Source of the DNA: a bacterium
GTDB lineage: Bacteria; SZUA-79; Acidulodesulfobacterales; Acidulodesulfobacteraceae
Direction: 5' to 3'
DNA: 8,995 nucleotides
Assembly (NCBI GenBank): GCA_021806125.1
Contig: JAJZYC010000054.1
Coordinates: 1 to 8,995, forward strand
The translations under genes and the position numbers were made by a program. Under the pieces are notes generated by a model that ran no database searches, was not told the origin of the DNA, and saw only the letters and a program-made list of their open reading frames with translations. Shown piece by piece: positions 6,927 to 8,995 of this stretch; the stretch's first letter is position 1, and each line of letters starts with the position of its first letter.

Positions 6927-7628
6927 ATGGAAAAAACTAAGCCGGTTCATTACGCAAAAACCGAGAAAGACGGGTCGAACGGACGCAAAGGGGATTTTGC
7001 AAGAAAAACGACCGAGACCGATATTAAACTTTCTCTCGATATCGACGGAAAGGGCAGTTACGGGATAGATTCGGGAGTGCCGTTCTTTAATCATATGCTC
7101 GAACAGTTTTCGAAGCACTCCGGTTTCGATATTTACCTTAACGCAAAAGGAGATATAGGAGTTGACCTGCACCATCTCATTGAAGATACGGGAATAGTCA
7201 TAGGCGGCGCATTGATGAAATTATCGGGAGATAAAAAAGGCATTAAAAGATTCGGTTTTGCTTCGGTTCCTATGGACGAAGCGCTTGTCCAGTCCTCCGT
7301 CGATTTTTGCGGGAGGTCTTTTTTTGTTTATAGGTTTATGGACGAGGATATGTCCCAAACCGGAAAATGGTCTTCGCCGCCTCTTTTTTCGGTTTCCAAG
7401 CAGGAATCGAGGGAAATTCTCGTAGATAAATTTTTTTATGTGTATTCTAATATATTTTTTGAAGCGTTATGCAAAAATGCCCTTATAAATCTGCATATAA
7501 ACATTCAATACGGTTCAAACGTTCACCATATGGTAGAGGCAATATTTAAATCGACGGGCAGGGCAATATCGGATGCGCTTAAAATAGCCGGTAATTACGG
7601 AATACCTTCGACAAAAGGAAGCATTTAA
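6927..7628 (+). CDS. hisB: Imidazoleglycerol-phosphate dehydratase (monofunctional)
   Basis: HisB removes water from imidazole glycerol phosphate to give imidazole acetol phosphate, the substrate of HisC. The two repeated metal-binding halves are visible: GVPFFNHMLEQFSKH (50-64) with DLHHLIED (80-87; His82, His83, Glu86), and NVHHMVEAIFKS (198-209; His200, His201, Glu204), which place two Mn ions in the oligomeric shell. It ends in the typical PSTKGSI. No phosphatase domain is fused, unlike the E. coli bifunctional HisB. At 233 residues it is longer than the usual 195-200: about 22 polar residues precede the normal beginning (RKTTETDI, 26-33) and about 10 extra residues sit in 138-160. The start is supported by AAGGTG, and no other in-frame ATG exists before the catalytic core. 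It has its own promoter; the amidase starts 3 nt after its stop. Confidence 0.96.
   Translation: MEKTKPVHYAKTEKDGSNGRKGDFARKTTETDIKLSLDIDGKGSYGIDSGVPFFNHMLEQFSKHSGFDIYLNAKGDIGVDLHHLIEDTGIVIGGALMKLSGDKKGIKRFGFASVPMDEALVQSSVDFCGRSFFVYRFMDEDMSQTGKWSSPPLFSVSKQESREILVDKFFYVYSNIFFEALCKNALINLHINIQYGSNVHHMVEAIFKSTGRAISDALKIAGNYGIPSTKGSI
7615..7621 (+). promoter_or_regulatory. Ribosome binding site of the amidase gene
   Basis: AAGGAAG lies 10 nt before ATG 7632, inside the last codons of hisB. It supports that start, which is also the one that gives a complete signal peptide. Confidence 0.65.
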
Positions 7629-7631
7629 AAG

Positions 7632-8660
7632 ATGAAAAATTTAATTTTATTTTTGTTCGCAGTTTTATTATTCAGCTTTGCCGCGGCAAGAACAGGAAAT
7701 GTTTATGCTTATGCCGGCAATATAACTAAAATTACGGGAGTTTCCGTAAATAACGCAGTCGGAACTATAAATATATATACTATAGGCAGGCCTAATTATA
7801 AAGGATATTTATTTAAAAAAGGTAATAAAAATTTTTTTATTCTATCATTCGGACGGTCTATTTTATACGGCCGCGGAAAAAAGATAGCCCGGCCTTTTAA
7901 AAATGTATATTCCGTTTCATATTCCCAATTCAGCGCCGCGCCGAATTATTCCGTCCATATAGTCTTCAGGCAAACCGTTTTGTCCGAACCGCGGATAAGA
8001 ACGATAAATATAGGGAATAACCGCTATAATGTTGTTTTATATGTTTTAAATAAGGCAGGCAGGTTCAAGGGAAAAATCTCAACCTTAAAGATTAAAAAAC
8101 CCGCCGCGTTCAGGGGGGTACATTTCAATGTTTTTCTCGATGCGGGCCACGGCGGAGGCGACCCGGGCGGCATAGGGCCTATGGGACTGCCGGAAGATTT
8201 TGTTAATTTGAGTATTGCGCTGAAACTAAAAAAACTTTTAGAAGCCAAAGGCATAAAAACGGAAATAGACAGGACATCTAATATAAACGTGAGCTTGCAG
8301 CAAAGAGCGGCTGAGGCGAACAGAAGCGGAGCGAATTTGTTTATAGGCTTATACTGCAATTCCGTCGTCGTTCCTTATCTGTATGGAACGACCGTTTATT
8401 ATTTTCACAAAAATTCCTACGGGTTTGCCGGCTATTTAGAGCATTATATTTCCTCAAAGTTAAATCTGAAATACGACGGGGTCGTAAGAGACGACCTTTA
8501 CGTGCTGAGGTTTACGACGATGCCGGCTGTCGTTATCGAATACGCTTTTATTTCTAATCCTTATGAAGAACATCTCCTGGGTTCTTCAACATTCAGGCAG
8601 TTGATTGCGGGCGGCATAGCCAATGCAGTTTATAAATATTTTATTATAGAAAAAAAGTAA
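7632..8660 (+). CDS. Secreted N-acetylmuramoyl-L-alanine amidase-like protein (Amidase_3), altered zinc site
   Basis: Amidase_3 enzymes cut the bond between MurNAc and L-Ala in peptidoglycan, mainly during cell separation. The 342-residue product has a signal peptide (hydrophobic residues 4-19, with possible cleavage after AYA at 26-28). A beta-rich N-terminal domain at about 30-140 resembles an AMIN-type envelope-targeting domain. The amidase domain runs from about 165 to 340: DAGHGG with zinc ligand His173, Glu188 fifteen residues on (PEDFVNLSIALKL), the IDRTSN...SLQQRAAEANRSGANLFI block, YVLRFTTMPAVVIEYAFISN with catalytic Glu303, then the usual C-terminal helix. The third zinc ligand, His in the family motif SIHAN, is replaced: the segment reads GLYCNS with Tyr241 (TAC at 8352-8354). 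It may be inactive, may use another ligand, or may be a binding or regulatory protein. Its place inside the his block is odd; it probably shares the hisB promoter. Confidence 0.88.
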   Translation: MKNLILFLFAVLLFSFAAARTGNVYAYAGNITKITGVSVNNAVGTINIYTIGRPNYKGYLFKKGNKNFFILSFGRSILYGRGKKIARPFKNVYSVSYSQFSAAPNYSVHIVFRQTVLSEPRIRTINIGNNRYNVVLYVLNKAGRFKGKISTLKIKKPAAFRGVHFNVFLDAGHGGGDPGGIGPMGLPEDFVNLSIALKLKKLLEAKGIKTEIDRTSNINVSLQQRAAEANRSGANLFIGLYCNSVVVPYLYGTTVYYFHKNSYGFAGYLEHYISSKLNLKYDGVVRDDLYVLRFTTMPAVVIEYAFISNPYEEHLLGSSTFRQLIAGGIANAVYKYFIIEKK

Positions 8661-8671
8661 GCGAAAAAAGA

Positions 8672-8995
8672 ATGGAAAAAAAAATAGCGATAATCGATTA
8701 CGGAATGGGAAACCTTAAAAACGTCCGCAACGCTTTTAATTTTTTGGGATACGACGCCGAGATTACCGGAAATTATAAGCATATCGAAGAAGCTGACTAT
8801 TTAATTCTTCCAGGTGTCGGCGGGTTTAAAGACGCTATGTTAACGCTTAAGCAAAAAGGACTTATCAGTCCGGTTAAAGACGCTATCGCTGAGGGCAGGC
8901 ATTTTTTAGGAATATGTCTGGGCATGCAGCTTTTATTTGAAACCTCCGAAGAATTCGGTTATAGCGAAGGGTTGGGAATTTTAAAAGGAAAGGTA
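8672..8995 (+). CDS. hisH: Imidazole glycerol phosphate synthase glutaminase subunit, N-terminal part (3' end outside window)
   Basis: The frame is open from ATG 8672 to the last base and gives 108 residues of a protein usually about 200 long. HisH is a class I glutamine amidotransferase: it releases ammonia from glutamine and channels it to HisF, which forms imidazole glycerol phosphate (the HisB substrate) and AICAR. Seen are IDYGMGNLKNVRNAF (8-22), LPGVGGFKDAM (46-56), and the nucleophile elbow GICLGMQLLFETSEE (80-94) with catalytic Cys82, then GLGILKGKV (100-108). The His and Glu of the triad lie beyond the edge. It starts 11 nt after the amidase stop, with only a weak A/G-rich ribosome site, so coupled expression is likely. 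hisA and hisF would be expected next. Confidence 0.95.
   Translation, partial: MEKKIAIIDYGMGNLKNVRNAFNFLGYDAEITGNYKHIEEADYLILPGVGGFKDAMLTLKQKGLISPVKDAIAEGRHFLGICLGMQLLFETSEEFGYSEGLGILKGKV

Noticed and set aside
8024..8359. Minus-strand open frame opposite the amidase gene
   Set aside because: It is a shadow of the real gene, with no ribosome site and no recognisable domain.
1..8995. Defence system, mobile element, CRISPR array, riboswitch or his attenuator
   Set aside because: All genes belong to known housekeeping families and are tightly packed. No direct repeats, terminal repeats, tRNA-like sequences or His-rich leader peptide were seen.

Overview
The window is an ordinary-looking bacterial chromosome segment in which every gene lies on the plus strand. 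It holds the 3' end of a flavin-dependent thymidylate synthase gene (thyX), then prfA, prmC, murA, hisG, hisD, hisC, hisB, a secreted Amidase_3-type cell-wall amidase, and the 5' part of hisH, which runs off the right edge. The order prfA-prmC-murA-hisG-hisD-hisC-hisB resembles the order I recall from deltaproteobacterial (Desulfobacterota) genomes. The low G+C, the heavy use of AAA/AAT and AGG/AGA codons and the secreted amidase with an Amidase_3 domain fit a Gram-negative bacterium of that kind. The exact lineage is inference; an AT-rich acidophilic Desulfobacterota group is possible but cannot be proven from this sequence.

Layout: 1-321 thyX (C-terminal 106 codons, clearly GC-richer than what follows). 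361-2380 prfA and prmC, where PrmC methylates the GGQ glutamine of the release factor encoded just upstream. 2373-3707 murA, the first committed step of peptidoglycan synthesis. 3712-6867 hisG, hisD and hisC. These genes overlap or nearly touch, so prfA to hisC looks like one translationally coupled transcription unit. The chain breaks at the 59-nt hisC-hisB gap. That gap carries a strong promoter candidate (extended -10 TGTTATAAT, a -35 with 4 of 6 matches, 17-bp spacing) bracketed by a 7+7 bp inverted repeat. From there hisB, the amidase and hisH run as a second block (6927 to the edge).

Histidine pathway content: hisG (step 1, short form, which in known cases needs HisZ, not seen here), hisB (dehydratase only), hisC, hisD and hisH (glutaminase half of the HisHF synthase). 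hisA, hisF and hisI/E are presumably further downstream or elsewhere. No RNA genes, mobile elements, CRISPR arrays or stretches above 300 bases without a gene are present.

I found no convincing new multi-gene system. The observations most worth a second look are: an Amidase_3 protein whose third zinc-ligand histidine is replaced by tyrosine; two in-phase A AAA AAA slippery heptamers at the hisD/hisC junction whose -1 frame is open into hisC; the promoter/palindrome between hisC and hisB; and a histidine in place of the usual NAD-contacting glutamine in HisD.
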